Assembly (NCBI GenBank): GCA_029465975.1
Contig: CM055762.1
Span: 1,116,001 to 1,180,000 of the forward strand
DNA: 64,000 nucleotides
Source: Dallia pectoralis
Lineage: Eukaryota; Chordata; Actinopteri; Esociformes; Umbridae
Reading direction: 5' to 3'
The translations under genes were made by a program, and so were the position numbers. The notes beneath the pieces were generated by a model. The model was not told the origin of the DNA, did no database searches, and saw only the letters and a program-made list of their open reading frames with translations. Below, in pieces: positions 23,400 through 35,737 of this stretch. Position 1 is the first letter of the stretch; each line of letters opens with the position of its first letter.

Positions 23400-23974
23400 A
23401 TTAATGTCAATCACCTTGTGAAATGATTGTCACCCTGATAATGATGAGAAAAATGTATTAGATAAAAAATAAAGAGTATTTTATTTACAATTTTAGTCAC
23501 AAATATTGATATCAAAATGATAGGTATCCCTAAAAGAAAGATTGTGACACTGAAATTAAGACTAGACCCTCACTCATTAACACTGCCACGCACACACGCA
23601 CGCACACGCACCCACACACACAAACACGCACGCACACGCACACGCACAAGGTTCATTGTGTGGGCTAGCTTGACAGAGGTGGGAGTGGAGGGCATCTTTG
23701 AAACTGACAGTATTTCAATTTCACATAGAAAGGAGGATGCACAAACAGGAGGACATTCAATAGAGACCAAATGTCACGTAGAGGAATATGTACCGATCAC
23801 CTTGAGAAGGCTGGGAGTAGATCAGTGCTTTAATGGACACAAGAGTCACGTGAGCTTTCACGTATGTATGCAATCTGCCTCGACTTCAAGTTCATATCTT
23901 CCACAACATAAGGTTCTGTGTGGGTGTTCCCATTTGACTAACCTGGCCCCACCAAGATAGTTAAACAAGGACAA
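22657..23974. other. Non-coding stretch with TG and CA tracts
   Basis: (TG)n lies at 23363-23398 and a CA/CG-rich tract at about 23588-23650. No gene recognised. Confidence 0.55.
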
Positions 23975-24570
23975 TGTGTGTATATATAGTATGTGTGCCC
24001 CTGTATATCTGTGTGTGTTTGCATGTGTGTATATATAGTATGTGTGCCCCTGTATATCTGTGTGTGTTTGCATGTGTGTATATATAGTATGTGTGCCCCT
24101 GTATATCTGTGTGTGTTTGCATGTGTGTATATATAGTATGTGTGCCCCTGTATATCTGTGTGTGTTTGCATGTGTGTGTATATATAGTATGTGTGTCCCT
24201 GTATATCTGTGTGTGTTTGCATGTGTGTATATATAGTATGTGTGTCCCTGTATATCTGTGTTTGTTTGCATGTGTGTATATATTATGTATGTGTGCCCCT
24301 GTATATCTGTGTGTGTTTGCATGTGTGTGTATATATAGTATGTGTGTCCCTGTATATCTCTGTGTGTTTGCATGTGTGTATATATAGTATGTGTGTCCCT
24401 GTATATCTGTGTTTGTTTGCATGTGTGTATATATTATGTATGTGTGCCCCTGTATATCTGTGTGTGTTTGCATGTGTGTGTATATATAGTATGTGTGTCC
24501 CTGTATATCTCTGTGTGTTTACATGTGTGTTTGCATGTGTGTGTGCCCCTGTATATCTGTGTGTGTTTGT
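23975..24570. repeat. 49-bp minisatellite, about 12 copies
   Basis: Units hold GTGTGTATATATAGTATGTG followed by TGCCCCTGTATATCTG and TGTGTGTTTGCAT. Variants (TGTCCC, TGTTTGTTTGC, ATATTATGTATG) alternate in a repeating order around 24180-24490, which indicates duplication of groups of units. All frames on both strands are open over long distances. Confidence 0.95.
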
Positions 24571-24650
24571 GTGTGTGTAATCTATGTGTTTGCCCACATC
24601 AGTGTACTCAATTTCACTTCTATATGGTTCATGTGTACAAGACGCCCCCG

Positions 24651-24687
<37 letters not shown>

Positions 24688-26083
24688 CGTGCGCCACACT
24701 TGCTCCTGTCAACAGCCTACTCTAACACTTTCCATGCAGCATCATCATTTTGCTAATTAAAAACAGGGCACTGCATGGGAATTATATCTCTAAGGGGAAA
24801 CATAGCGGGTGGTCCGATATGTTTATACGATGTTGGTAGGCTGAGTTCTAGTCTACAGACTCATCTGGAAGGTTCCCCATAAGCCAAATGAATAGAGAAG
24901 ATCTGTGTAGAATAAGTCTGAATGACTGAGCAACTGTGGTCTTCAGTGGAGGTGGCATCTCTCCCTCTTTCTCTCCTTACCGTCCTCTCATCATCGTGTC
25001 CCACTCTCCTCCCATATCACCCTGACGTCTTTCTCTTTGCCCCTGTCTCAATCACCCCTTCTCCCCCCCTCCCCCACCATCAACCCCTTTGTTGGAAATA
25101 TTCTAGAATTACCAGCGAACACTGGTAGACTCTGTCCGGTATTAGTCTTCGGGGTGCTGAGAAAACATTTACGCAACGGCTGAGTTGGAAGAATAACAAC
25201 ATTTCGTAGATCGTTTTACAGCTTTCCATGGGTACAAGAGCAGCTGATGTGAAAGAAATGCGCTCAATGAAATGACTTCTCTTGGTGGAAAATCATCAGA
25301 TATTTTTCCATGATGCAGTGGGAATAGGATTGCGAAGGATATTGAAAATTGTGTTGCCCAAAAACTCTTTAAAGATATACATTTCTCTAACAATAGGCGA
25401 GAGGATGTCGATCGCATTCCACGTACCACAAGCTCATGGCAAAACTCTTGAAAACAAGTTAATAAAAAAGCTATGAGAACAATCCGAACAAGAGTGGAAA
25501 GATCACGGCTAGCTGTCCGGATTTCCAATGTTTTGCACTGAGGAATCATTTGTTTGTTCCATAGAAACGAGGGGAAACAGGCCCCCTCCATCCCATCTCG
25601 CCACACCCACCACTGCTATACACCGACAAACAAGGCAGTTCTCCACAGCTGGGGTTGCTGTGGACTTTAGGAGCGCCACATGTTCCTTGGTGTCCCAATA
25701 AACTAACATGCTCCATAAGCACCAAGACAGTTGTGAATAAAACACTTATTTTACACATTAGGAGGCTGAAATTATTTGCCCGTGGGTCCTCAGATCCTGA
25801 CCAAGTTTAGCAGATGCACCATTGAGAACATCTTGACAGGCTGCACCCAGACGTGGTTCACTGACGACGAAATTAAGCCTGTGATGTCAGCACTCCCTTA
25901 CCGCAGAATCTCAAAGACGAAAAGGGAGGAACGGGGAGAGGACAAGATAGAAACGAGACAATAAGGAGAAGGGACCCAGTAAATTGAATAGAGATGAGAA
26001 AGAAGAGCAGGTGGATTGCCAGAATGTTCTTATCTGGCTGACAGCAGAAGGACAACCTGCATCTGTTTACCTCACCACACTAT
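24571..26083. other. Non-coding stretch with a CA tract
   Basis: (CA)n lies at 24653-24686. No gene recognised in the remainder. Confidence 0.5.
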
Positions 26084-26104
26084 GTGTGTGTGTCTGAGTG
26101 TGTT

Positions 26105-26137
<33 letters not shown>

Positions 26138-26141
26138 CTGA

Positions 26142-26172
<31 letters not shown>

Positions 26173-26293
26173 TGTGAGTGTGTGTGTGTGTGTGTTTTTC
26201 TGTGTGTGTGGTGTGTGTGTGTCTGAGTATGTGTGTGTGTGTGTGTGTGTGTGTTTTTCTGTGTGTGTGTGTGTGTTTGTGTCTGAGTGTGTT

Positions 26294-26324
<31 letters not shown>

Positions 26325-26387
26325 CTGAGTGTGTTTTTCTGTGTGTGTGTGTGTGTGTGTGTCTGAGTGTGTGTGTGTGTGTGCTCG
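26084..26387. repeat. (TG)n tract with TTTTTCTG interruptions
   Basis: TG dinucleotides are broken at irregular spacing by GTCTGAGTGTG and GTTTTTCTGTG, a compound micro/minisatellite. Confidence 0.95.
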
Positions 26388-27645
26388 TGGGAAGCTGACA
26401 GGAATGCTGCAGCTTTTTGCCACACTTGGCACTTTCTAAATCTAACACAGCATATTGGTTATAATTATATTCAATTGCTTAAGCATTTTCGTCCAACCAG
26501 AATTAACTAGCTGTCTAGCTGTGTTGAGAATGGGCTATATTTGTGCATACGTATCCAGATCCGTGTTTGATTCTGTTATAACCAATTTGTGAATTCAAGT
26601 TAAAAAAAGTTGCATGTGCATACATGTTCAAATATGAGAAAGATAAGTTATATTCACCAAAGCCACTCTGATTCCCGTCGTTCTCTATTTAACCCTCAGT
26701 CTTTACTCATTCCTTATGAGGAACACCACAATGCTACCAGTGGATCCATGCTCTGCCCCCCTGCTACCGAATCGTTTCCCTCTGGGAATTTCACCTGTCA
26801 GTATTAATAGGGAAGAGAGGGTTAGTATGTCAAGCCATGACAACCTTTGGTCGGATGGCAAATTAAAGACGCCACAGACCAGGAGTTTGCAACTCCATTC
26901 AGGCACCAATTCTGTCGAGGCCAGATGATGACATAAAGATGGTAATATAATATTAATAATAATAATATTCACTGGAAATTGAACACAACTAAATAAAAAA
27001 CAAGGTGCATACATTACACTGAGACACATACATTGTATCAACTGTTTGTGATTTTAGCAAACATCTTTCAGGGTGGTTTGTATTCAAGCAGCTACACTTT
27101 AGAAGCCAAATCTGATGTGCGAAAGATCTTTTCAGTGAGCTGTAGCGTAACTCTGAGTGAGAGAAATAGAAACAAGACGGTCTGGGATGGACTGAGAGTG
27201 TGTCTTGCTAGTGAAGATGACTGTTATTGTATAGGAGCCCACAGAGCTGTAGACATTACAGACTGTAGATTTAACAGTCGCGTGTGTGGCCTTGGACGCT
27301 CTCTACAATCACAGAAAGAAAATATCACCTCATGTCTCTCTCTTTCTTTCTCTCTCTCCCTTTCTGTATTCAATGAAAACTGTTATCCAAGCTCTGCTGA
27401 ATGACCATTCCTGTGTAAGGCTAATGTATTTTCTGTTCTTGAAACATTCCTGGGCTAAACTAATGCTGTGTTGGATTCTTCCTATTTCCCATCGGCAGCA
27501 CCCAGTGAGGTAATTCCCTGTGGTGTGGTAACTGCCTCTGTCTGCTGCTGAGACACACCTGCACACTAGGCTCTGCGTGCGTGACATATAAGGTTTGACA
27601 CCAAAACGAGAAACACAGAGTAAAAACCTTAGGGATAGCATTGGC
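26388..27645. other. Non-coding stretch, nothing recognised
   Basis: No gene or mobile element recognised. 26660-26930 is of higher complexity than its surroundings and could be conserved DNA. Confidence 0.4.
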
Positions 27646-27926
27646 AACACATTAACACCCTGATGGAGATGCACACAATAGGGAACCCACCTTCTCAATA
27701 TCACACACACACATATGCATGCATGTAAAGCCACTAACACATTACCACCCTGATGGAGATGCACACAATAGGGAACCCACCTTCTCAATATCACACACAC
27801 ACATATGCATGCATGTAAAGCCACTAACACATTAACACCCTGATGGAGATGCACACAATAGGGAACCCACCTTCTCAATATCACACACACACATATGCAT
27901 GCATGTAAAGCCACTAACACATTACC
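27646..27926 (+). repeat. 90-bp tandem triplicate
   Basis: Three direct copies start at 27646, 27736 and 27826, with a fourth copy cut after 11 bp (27916). I see only a C/A difference in ACATTA(C/A)CACC, so the triplication is recent or homogenised. The unit contains CACACACACATATGCATGCATG. Confidence 0.95.
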
Positions 27927-28572
27927 GTTTACCGTGTTAAATACATCAGATCAGGTCAGTAGGATTTGACTCATTAAAATGGCTTTCACACTTTCTAATA
28001 ATAAAACATTGGAAATGGCCCTTAAGAACTGTAATTTAAACTAGAGGAGATATTGTGTGAGTTAAAACACATCTTCATTGGGTAAGCCACTAATACACCT
28101 TAACGTTCGCCAGTACCCAGGCTGAACAAAAAATACACAACCCACTACAATGTCAGACACACACATCGACTCTGTCTTCTGAACACACCAAATCCGTAAA
28201 GTTCCTGATGACCGTATAATCTGACATTTCACAAGGTCTCTATCTGTTTCTCACTAAGCCTCTCTGTCCTTATCTCACTCCTCTCTTTATCTCTCGGTCA
28301 CCTGCAGTAGAAAGGCCTTTACGCGGTTTTGTCTATTTATTATTTAATTATATTCATTGTCTGGCTGTTTCATTATTTTGTTAACCCCTACAACCCTGTG
28401 TTAGCTCCTCTTAAAGGTCAGTCTGACTGATGCCTCTTTGAAGGCTATGAGTTGACTAGACAATAATCCAGTACCTTCGACTGTCTTCGACTTGCAGCGC
28501 CGACGACTCTGGCCAATCGTCGCCGTTTCAGGACAATCATCCTCTTCCACCCAAGGTATTCATGGTAACTGT
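27927..28572. other. Non-coding stretch
   Basis: No gene recognised. GTAAGCCACTAATACACCTTA at about 28081 echoes the end of the 90-bp unit. Confidence 0.5.
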
Positions 28573-29390
28573 GCATGGTGTGTATGCATGGTGAGTATGC
28601 ATGGTATGTATGCATGGTGAGTATGCATGGTGAGTATGCATGGTATGTATGGATGATTAGTATGCATGGTGTGTATGCATGATGAGTATGCATGGTGAGT
28701 ATGCAGGGTGAGTATGCATGGTGTGTATGCATGGTGAGTATGCATGGTGAGTATGCATGGTGAGTATGCAGGGTGAATATGCATGGTGAGTATGCAGGGT
28801 GAGTATGCATGGTATGTATGCATGGTGTGTATGCATGGTGAGTATGCATGGTGAATATGCATGGTGAGTATGCAGGGTGAATATGCATGGTGAGTATGCA
28901 GGGTGAGTATGCATGGTGAGTATGCATGGTGAGTATGCATGGTGAGTATGCATGGTGAGTATGCAGGGTGAGTATGCATGGTGAGTATGCAGGGTGAGTA
29001 TGCATGATGAGTATGCAGGGTGAGTATGCATGGTGAGTATGCATGGTGAGTATGCAGGGTGAATATGCATGGTATGTATGCATGGTGAGTATGCATGGTG
29101 AGTATGCATGGTGAGTATGCATGGTGAGTATGCATGGTGAGTATGCAGGGTGAATATGCATGGTGAGTATGCAGGGTGAATATGCATGGTGTGTATGCAG
29201 GGTGAATATGCATGGTGAGTATGCAGGGTGAGTATGCATGGTGTGTATGCATGGTATGAATGCATGGTGAGTATGCATGGTGTGTATGCATGTTGAGTAT
29301 GCATGGTGTGTATACAGGGTGTGTATGCATGGTGAGTATGCATGGTGAGTATGCATGGTGAGTATGCATGGTAAATATGCATGGTGAGTA
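28573..29390. repeat. 13-bp minisatellite TATGCATGGTGAG, about 63 copies
   Basis: Units of TATGCATGGTGAG with recurrent variants TATGCAGGGTGAG, TATGCATGGTGTG, TATGCATGGTATG and GAATATGCATGG. Most units contain the palindrome ATGCAT. Although 13 is not a multiple of 3, all three minus-strand frames stay open for 240-300 codons because the unit has no stop in any phase. Confidence 0.95.
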
Positions 29391-32078
29391 TATTTTATTT
29401 ATGTAGATTATTTATTTTCTTTGTTGTTGAAAAAAATCTGTGCCTTTGATATATTATTTTTCTGTTCACAGTTTTACATTATGATGTAATCAGAAATCAA
29501 ACAGTCACAGACTCACCATTTTTGCAATATAAGCAATAACATTTTTGTTAAGAATTTGTTGTCTAGTCTTACCACCAAATAATAGAAAGATATCAATAGT
29601 GGCATCGATAGACTCAGATCGTTAAGCAGTATTGAATATTGTGTCAATGTCATTAACAATCTACGATCTCCGTTCCTAATGAGGTCTGTATTTTTTGCAC
29701 ATGCGAAAAAAAGGATCTTCTACCTGGAGTTCGATTGCTGAGAACTGCCAGCGTGAATGTGATGATCTCATCTGAGAATAGAGAGTTGTTGCTCTAGCGT
29801 CTGAGAGCAAACTAGATGCCTATAAGCACACAAACCTTAAGTCAGATGAAAGTACTCTACTGGAATAGAACCCCACCCAAGTGTGTATGAAAAAGAGGAG
29901 TCAGGAATTTATAAAACCGAATAATCTCAAAGAGCATTATTCTGCTCAGGGATGATACACGTGTGTGAGTGTGTCTGCCTGTGTCTGACTGAGCCCCAGC
30001 CTATTGTATAAGCAGAGGTCAAAACCACAGTAAACCATGAAGAATAGCAGAGTGACATGTTCTATAATTCATTAACACACTAGCGACCAAATAACATAAG
30101 CAGAGCCTAATACACCAATACATTGATGTGGAAATAGACAATCCTGATCAACATACGCTGGTCACACTTTCCCACATATTAAAGGACCGTTCCCACAAAA
30201 CACATGCAATTTATTTGCAATTCTGTTGTATGAAAAAAAATACAACTTCCCCGTCTCCTAGCGGCATCGGAGCGCCTCAGCATTTTTACAAACACAACAA
30301 GAAATGAAGACCTTGATAGTGTGACAATCGTGGCCGACTCCCAACACCAGAGAGGATTGACAGATGTGGAAGGAGAAATACAGTAAATAAGGAGGAAGAC
30401 TGAAGACCGAAGGCGAAGGTTGAGGTTTTGGCTCCTGTTTCATTATTCATTAACGAGGTCTGGTTTCATGGATACAGTCACCATTGGCTGGGCTCCCGAA
30501 AGCAAGTCCGTTCATTTCTCGACTGACACGCAAACACACGCAGCCACAAACACATATCATCACACACTCCCACCCGGACACGGCACTCACAGCGTGTGTG
30601 TGTGTGTGTGTCCTTTTGCATGTGTGTTGATATATCTGTGTCCTTGTGCCATATCTCCACTTTATGCATTGTGTTGAGCATAAACCCTTCTCTCATATCA
30701 AGCGATAAGAGATACATCACGTCTTCATGTTTTAATACTATAAACCCAATGATTCAATGTTGTATTAGCTTTATCCACCTCTGAGGCAACGATCATTAGT
30801 CAGGCAGTGCCTGCTGTCCATCATGTTTACATGACAGGTCAGAGAAAATTAATTACATCGCCGATAGGCCAGTTCATAGCTTTGTGTGTTTGTGCGTTTG
30901 TGTGTGTGTGTGTACATACGTATGTATGTATGTATGTATTGTGTTTCTGTGTGTTTTTTTTATGACCAGACCTGCACATGCTAAAATAAAAGCTTCAGCA
31001 CAGCACATACTGGCTCTGTGTAAATCAGAATTGTTTTTAATCGCCATGAATGTGAGTACAGACAAGGAATTTACATTGGCAGGAAGGTTCGTACATAAAA
31101 CATATGAATAGAACAATATAAATTATACTGAGGGGCTGAGGGGGTATATGGATAAGTAATATGCAAAATGATATACCAAAATACAGATAAATAACAGTGC
31201 AATAGAGCAAATAGAGCAAATGTACCTGTTTATGTGCGACCTCCTATACAGATCAACACGTTAACTAGAATACTTTAACACCAGTAGCGCTGTGGCATTG
31301 ACACCTACTTTCTTTCCCTGTGAAGGGTCATTTGGCCCGTGCATGTTTTGAATGTTGCTGACACACAATAACACACAATGACCAGTAGATGGCGCATCTT
31401 GTTCATCTTTGCGTCAGATGGACTGTTGTAAAATCAAAATGTTAAAACCTCCTTGCAAATTAATATAAATGACCTAAAAGTGTACAATATAATTTAAGAA
31501 GTGCACATAGATACAGGCCTTTATGGTACCATATTACCACACTAATAATTTTGAATTAAACCAAATGAATCTCGAAATATTTGGAAAAATATTGACAGGA
31601 AAAACAATTGACCATTATAAAAACACTGATGTAACAGATATATTTAGATTCAATTAATTGTAACCAAAAACGACTTTAGATACAGTGCAAACATATTCAA
31701 ACGCATGAAATTTTCTTTACGTAATATTGTTTATGTATCGACTAACAGCTTATTGTACAAACTGACATTCGGCTAGGCTATATAACTCCATTGATTGAAA
31801 AATCCAGGCAGCAAAGTCTTTTTTTAATTACAAAATACCTCACGCACTCACCTCTAGCCACCACACAGATGACGCCCACACATCCACACACTGAGTTTTA
31901 AGGTCAGAGCCGACACAGACACACACTGTCATGAATTGGAAGTTGTTGAAATGTTTCATTCATCAGACAGAATGGCTAAGCCCAGCGGGAGAGAAAGGGG
32001 AGCGAGTGAGAAGCAGAGTGAACGTGAAGGGAGTTGTCTGAATGGAAATAGACTAGAACGAGAACTATAGTGTGAGAG
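29391..32078. other. Non-coding stretch
   Basis: 2.7 kb without a recognisable gene. TG tracts lie at 30594-30612 and 30893-30912, followed by a short (GTAT)n at 30918-30940. Confidence 0.5.
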
Positions 32079-32088
32079 AGAGGGAGAG

Positions 32089-32120
<32 letters not shown>

Positions 32121-32136
32121 GGGAGAGAGAGAAAGA
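32079..32136. repeat. (GA)n / GAGAGGGA tract
   Basis: Purine-only microsatellite, with G interruptions at regular spacing in its second half. Confidence 0.92.
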
Positions 32137-32402
32137 GGATATTAATACAGGGGAATTTGGAGACTGATTCTTCAAGAGACGTTCTACACCTGTATTGAAA
32201 CAAAAAGATCCTCCCTGTAAAAATGCCTGCAGAAACAGATTGCAAAAAAATTGTTGTGTTACAATAATCTGCACTTATTTCATCAAGGCAGGTGTAATTA
32301 TTATCACCAAAAGTACAAAAAAGTCATCTTTGCTATGTCTGTGAATCAAATCACAAGTCTAAATTCCCAGCAGCAAGTGGGAATCCCCATTTACTGATTC
32401 AC

Positions 32403-32478
32403 AATTGTGAATAAAAATGTGTATAAATAAAAATGTGTATAAATAAAAATGTGTATAAATAATAATGTGTATAAATGT
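32403..32478. repeat. 18-bp AT-rich tandem repeat, about 4 copies
   Basis: AAAAATGTGTATAAATAA-type units in direct succession. The fourth is changed to AATAATGTG. Confidence 0.85.
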
Positions 32479-33225
32479 TGGCAGAGAAATTATGATGTTT
32501 AAACCTGTGTAATCAAGTAAAGATAATTTTAAAGACTTTTTTTTCTCGACATGCATTTCCATGAAATGCATTGAAATATGAATTGAGTAATGTATTTGCC
32601 CTATTGCATTGGGATCACAACAGTTTAATCAGCACTACGAAAGCACATAAGAAACTCAAGGGTAGGTGACCTACTGACCGGGATGTGTTTGGTGAAGCGA
32701 GAGGTGGAGGCAAATTGTGGAGAGCTGAGGGTCAGCGATAAATTATCTGAACAACCGGATCAATACCTGTTGTGGCACCCCTACAACCATCGGTGGAGGC
32801 AGAGAACACACATACAGGATTTACAGAGGACAAACAGGCATGGTGAAGAGACCAAAAGGTTCATGGGAAGGTGAGAGGGACAAGGAGGAAGAGGAGAACT
32901 GTGTCTGAAAGCCAGATAAGTCAGACAACTCAGTACCTCTCAATTCAATTTACTTTGTTGACAGTGTCTCACTCGCTCTCTTTCCACTTCCTATATTCAA
33001 AATGTGCAATTTATCTAACCCTTCAGGGAGCATTTGCCTGCTGTAAAACTGCAGGAGTGGAATAAGGAAAATACGGGGCTATTTATCAGCACAACAGAGA
33101 TTAGCTTCTGGCTCCAGCATTCCCAATCCCTCTAAATTGGAGAGGTGAGCTGACACTATGAGCGCTTGGGAAGCAATTATGGTTTACTGCCTTCAGAATT
33201 ACAAATGTGTTACCTTGTCAACAAA
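32479..33225. other. Non-coding stretch, nothing recognised
   Basis: No gene or repeat recognised. Confidence 0.5.
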
Positions 33226-33300
33226 AGGATTTGACCTAGCAACCTTTCAATAACTGGTCAGATGCCCATACCACTAAGCACCGCAACCATGAGTGACAAA
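33226..33300 (-). mobile_element. tRNA-derived SINE relic, minus strand
   Basis: On the minus strand a box-A-like TGCTTAGTGGTATGGGCA (plus 33264-33281) is followed about 20 bases later by a box-B-like GCTAGGTCAAATCC (plus 33228-33242). This is the spacing of a tRNA-derived pol III promoter. No complete cloverleaf is visible and no tail is recognised. Confidence 0.4.
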
Positions 33301-33351
33301 GCAACCATGAGTTCAAATTGTTGCATTGTGGCCAACGTTTGTCCAACTGCC

Positions 33352-33412
33352 AAATCTGCTGGCTCTTTGGAGCACATACTGCTAAATCATGGGTCTAAAT
33401 CCTGCCAGCTGC
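33352..33412 (+). mobile_element. tRNA-derived SINE relic, plus strand
   Basis: TGGCTCTTTGGAGCA resembles a box A, and GGGTCTAAATCCTGCC at 33391-33406 resembles a box B. It lies about 50 bp from the preceding relic in the opposite direction. Confidence 0.35.
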
Positions 33413-33585
33413 TCATTTAGAAAATAGAATAGAATCCTACACAAATCTATTTTACAGAAGTGTTTCTAACACTGAGCCTTTTTCCTGAATGCAGAACTAC
33501 TGTGCAGAAAATGTTATTCCTCTGTTATTGTGCAATGAAATGCAATTAGCATATGTATCTTGGCTCTATAGGTGCATTTTCTGCT

Positions 33586-33621
33586 TGTACACTGCCTTTG
33601 AAAAATATTCAGATCCCTTCA
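33586..33621 (+). mobile_element. Tc1-type terminal repeat fragment
   Basis: TACACTGCCTTTGAAAAATA, then TTCAGATCCCTTCAG, resembles the terminal repeat of fish Tc1 elements (TACA(C/G)TGCCTT...). It is an isolated end with no partner in the expected place. It could have belonged to the element whose transposase relic lies 1.2 kb downstream, but other repeats intervene. Confidence 0.5.
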
Positions 33622-33754
33622 GTTTCCCTACTAATGTACTTAACACTTAACACGAGTACTTAACACTTACTTGTGTTATAGGCTGAATTCATAATGAATT
33701 ATATTTTACTATAGTCACATTTAGATTTTATTAATTAATTCACTATTAATGGCT

Positions 33755-33950
33755 GCCAAAACTCCAGTCATTCCTCATCAAGGTGTTCTTGGATATGTTA
33801 GGGAGGTACGTAGTGGTGCACATTGATGACATGATGATGAGATCCTGGCCTGCTACCCAACATACTCGGAACTTGTGGCCCACGTCCGTACTGTTCTCCA
33901 ACGCCTGAGTGAGCACATGTCTATGATAACGGAAAGTAGTGCACATTCAA
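33755..33950 (+). pseudogene. Ty3/gypsy-type reverse-transcriptase fragment
   Basis: The plus-strand translation shows LDMLGRYVVVHIDD, the palm motif of Ty3/gypsy RTs with VHIDD in place of the usual VYIDD. In a shifted frame, HVRTVLQRLSEH follows, the helix that comes after the active site. One frameshift near 33835 and the absence of flanking RT, RNase H or LTR show it is a short decayed fragment. Confidence 0.75.
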
Positions 33951-34054
33951 CCTTTTCTAAACATGGATGTAATGCAGTATTCGCTCTGTGCTGCCTGGCA
34001 CTGGCCAACTCAACACATCTACAATGTATTGTTATGTAGCTACATATTTACCTG

Positions 34055-34310
34055 CACAGGGTCTATCTCAATGAACAATACCATAGGGATAGCACAGGGT
34101 CTATCTCAATGAACAATACCATAGGGATAGCACAGGGTCTATCTCAATGAACAATACCATAGGGATAGCACAGGGTCTATCTCAATGAACAATACCATAG
34201 GGATAGCACAGGGTCTATCTCAATGAACAATACCATAGGGATAGCACAGGGTCTATCTCAATGAACAATACCATAGGGATAGCACAGGGTTTAGCTCAAT
34301 GAACAATACA
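34055..34310. repeat. 38-bp minisatellite, about 6.7 copies
   Basis: CACAGGGTCTATCTCAATGA followed by ACAATACCATAGGGATAG. The units look identical until the last (GTTTAGCTCAATG), so the array is young or homogenised. Confidence 0.95.
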
Positions 34311-34831
34311 ATGCTCACTGAAGTACATGGCTGGAACAACGGCTGAACCAGCAGAGCAGCTCTTTGACAATAGAAAGAGAATAGGATTTAACATGAAACT
34401 AATTTACCCTACAATAGGGTATATGAAATTATGAAATTGTGTGTGCGTGCAAATCTCACAAAGCAAGTAAAACATTTTAGGCTTACATCATTACTTGACG
34501 TGACATGTTGCGTGTAGAACTTTTTGTAAATAATGCACAGCTGGTATAGTCATCTTTTTAAAAAATCCCTTTTTGTCTTACATCATGTAAAACACACATC
34601 AAACACCCAATTGTAAAAAAAAATAGTAATCTACCAAAAACACCGCCTGCATTTGCAAACTTGCTTAGTAATAACCAACCGTGTTCCAGGTCAGGAATCA
34701 AGCTTTCATAGGTTATCAGTTGTAGTGGTTTTGATAAATGCTGAACTACATAGTGGTGCAATTGAATAAAAAAAATATTCTGGGAAAATAAAAAAACTAT
34801 GATATAAAGTTGTGGAAAGGCACAAGTCAGA
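34311..34831. other. Non-coding stretch, nothing recognised
   Basis: AT-rich DNA between the minisatellite and the Tc1 relic. The end of it (GTTGTGGAAAGGCACAAGTC) may belong to the transposon. Confidence 0.5.
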
Positions 34832-35340
34832 ATGGATGTAACAGTTCAAAGACTGGTCAATTTGCTCAACAACAAATCTGGCATCTATGGGAGACTTAAA
34901 GAGGGACAAAAAAGCAACATCCAGTCTCGTTTCAGCATTGCCAAAAAATGCACATTGTATATTCTGAGGCCTTGTGGCAAAGTGCTTTGGTCAGATGAGA
35001 CCAAAATTGAACTTTTTCAGCCTGAGCGCAAAACGAGATGTGTGGCAAAAGTCAAATAAATGTTTCCACCAATAGGAATATTAAATCATGGCGGTGGCAG
35101 CATCCTGTTGTGGGGGTGTTTCTCATCAGCAGGGACTAAAGCCCTTGACAGGATAGATAGAAAAATGGACAGTGCAAAATAGCGACAAATTCTTGAAAAA
35201 AACCTGCAGCCCAGGGAGTGGAAATGGTTCACGTTTTGACATGACAATGACCCAACGCACACCGCCAAAGCAACCATACAGTGGCTGAAGGACAAAAGGC
35301 TGAATTTCCTTGAGTCGTGTCCCATCTATGCACCTATGCA
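34832..35340 (+). pseudogene. Tc1-family transposase relic
   Basis: DDE transposase of the Tc1 type, plus strand. Visible in order: a shortened N-terminal part (LNNKSGIYGRL), KVLWSDETKIELF with the first catalytic Asp, HGGGSILLWGCFSSAGT, and DNDPTHTAKATIQWLKD with the second catalytic Asp. The sequence is lost before the third acidic residue (SPDLNPIE region). At least three in-frame stops and a frameshift after AKVK make it inactive. Terminal repeats are not visible beside it. Confidence 0.88.
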
Positions 35341-35729
35341 AAAAGGAAATAGATTTTCGATTTGAATATTGGCTGTAAGATTTAACTTGCTTCTGTGCAT
35401 TACCGTCTAAACTTGCAGACACTCAAATTGCATTGATAATATCACAATCATTAATAGCACCTCCCTCATTCACTTAAACAGGGTAAAATTGCTGTTTTAA
35501 AGAGACTGCACCAGTAGCTCAAAAACACAATTAAATAATAAAATAGCAATTCTGTTCTATATATTTTTTTGCCTATCACAATCATGTCATCAAATGTATT
35601 CAGACAGATGGCAGTGACCAAATCTTTATCAGCGTCCATTGAAAATCCATTGAGCAGATCTGATTATCCACCCGTGTCGGTTTTTAGTATTACCCACTCT
35701 TATTAACACGATAACACAGGCCCTGAATC
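35341..35729. other. Non-coding stretch, nothing recognised
   Basis: AT-rich, with no gene or repeat recognised. Confidence 0.5.
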
Positions 35730-35737
35730 TGTACCAC

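Noticed and set aside
28445..29382. Three overlapping minus-strand frames of 241-303 codons (HTHHAYSPCI repeats)
   Set aside because: The 13-bp unit is stop-free in all phases; frames overlap each other completely.
34055..34310. Possible CRISPR array
   Set aside because: The units are directly contiguous 38-bp tandem copies with no unique spacers; the same is true of all other regular arrays in the window, and the DNA is eukaryotic.
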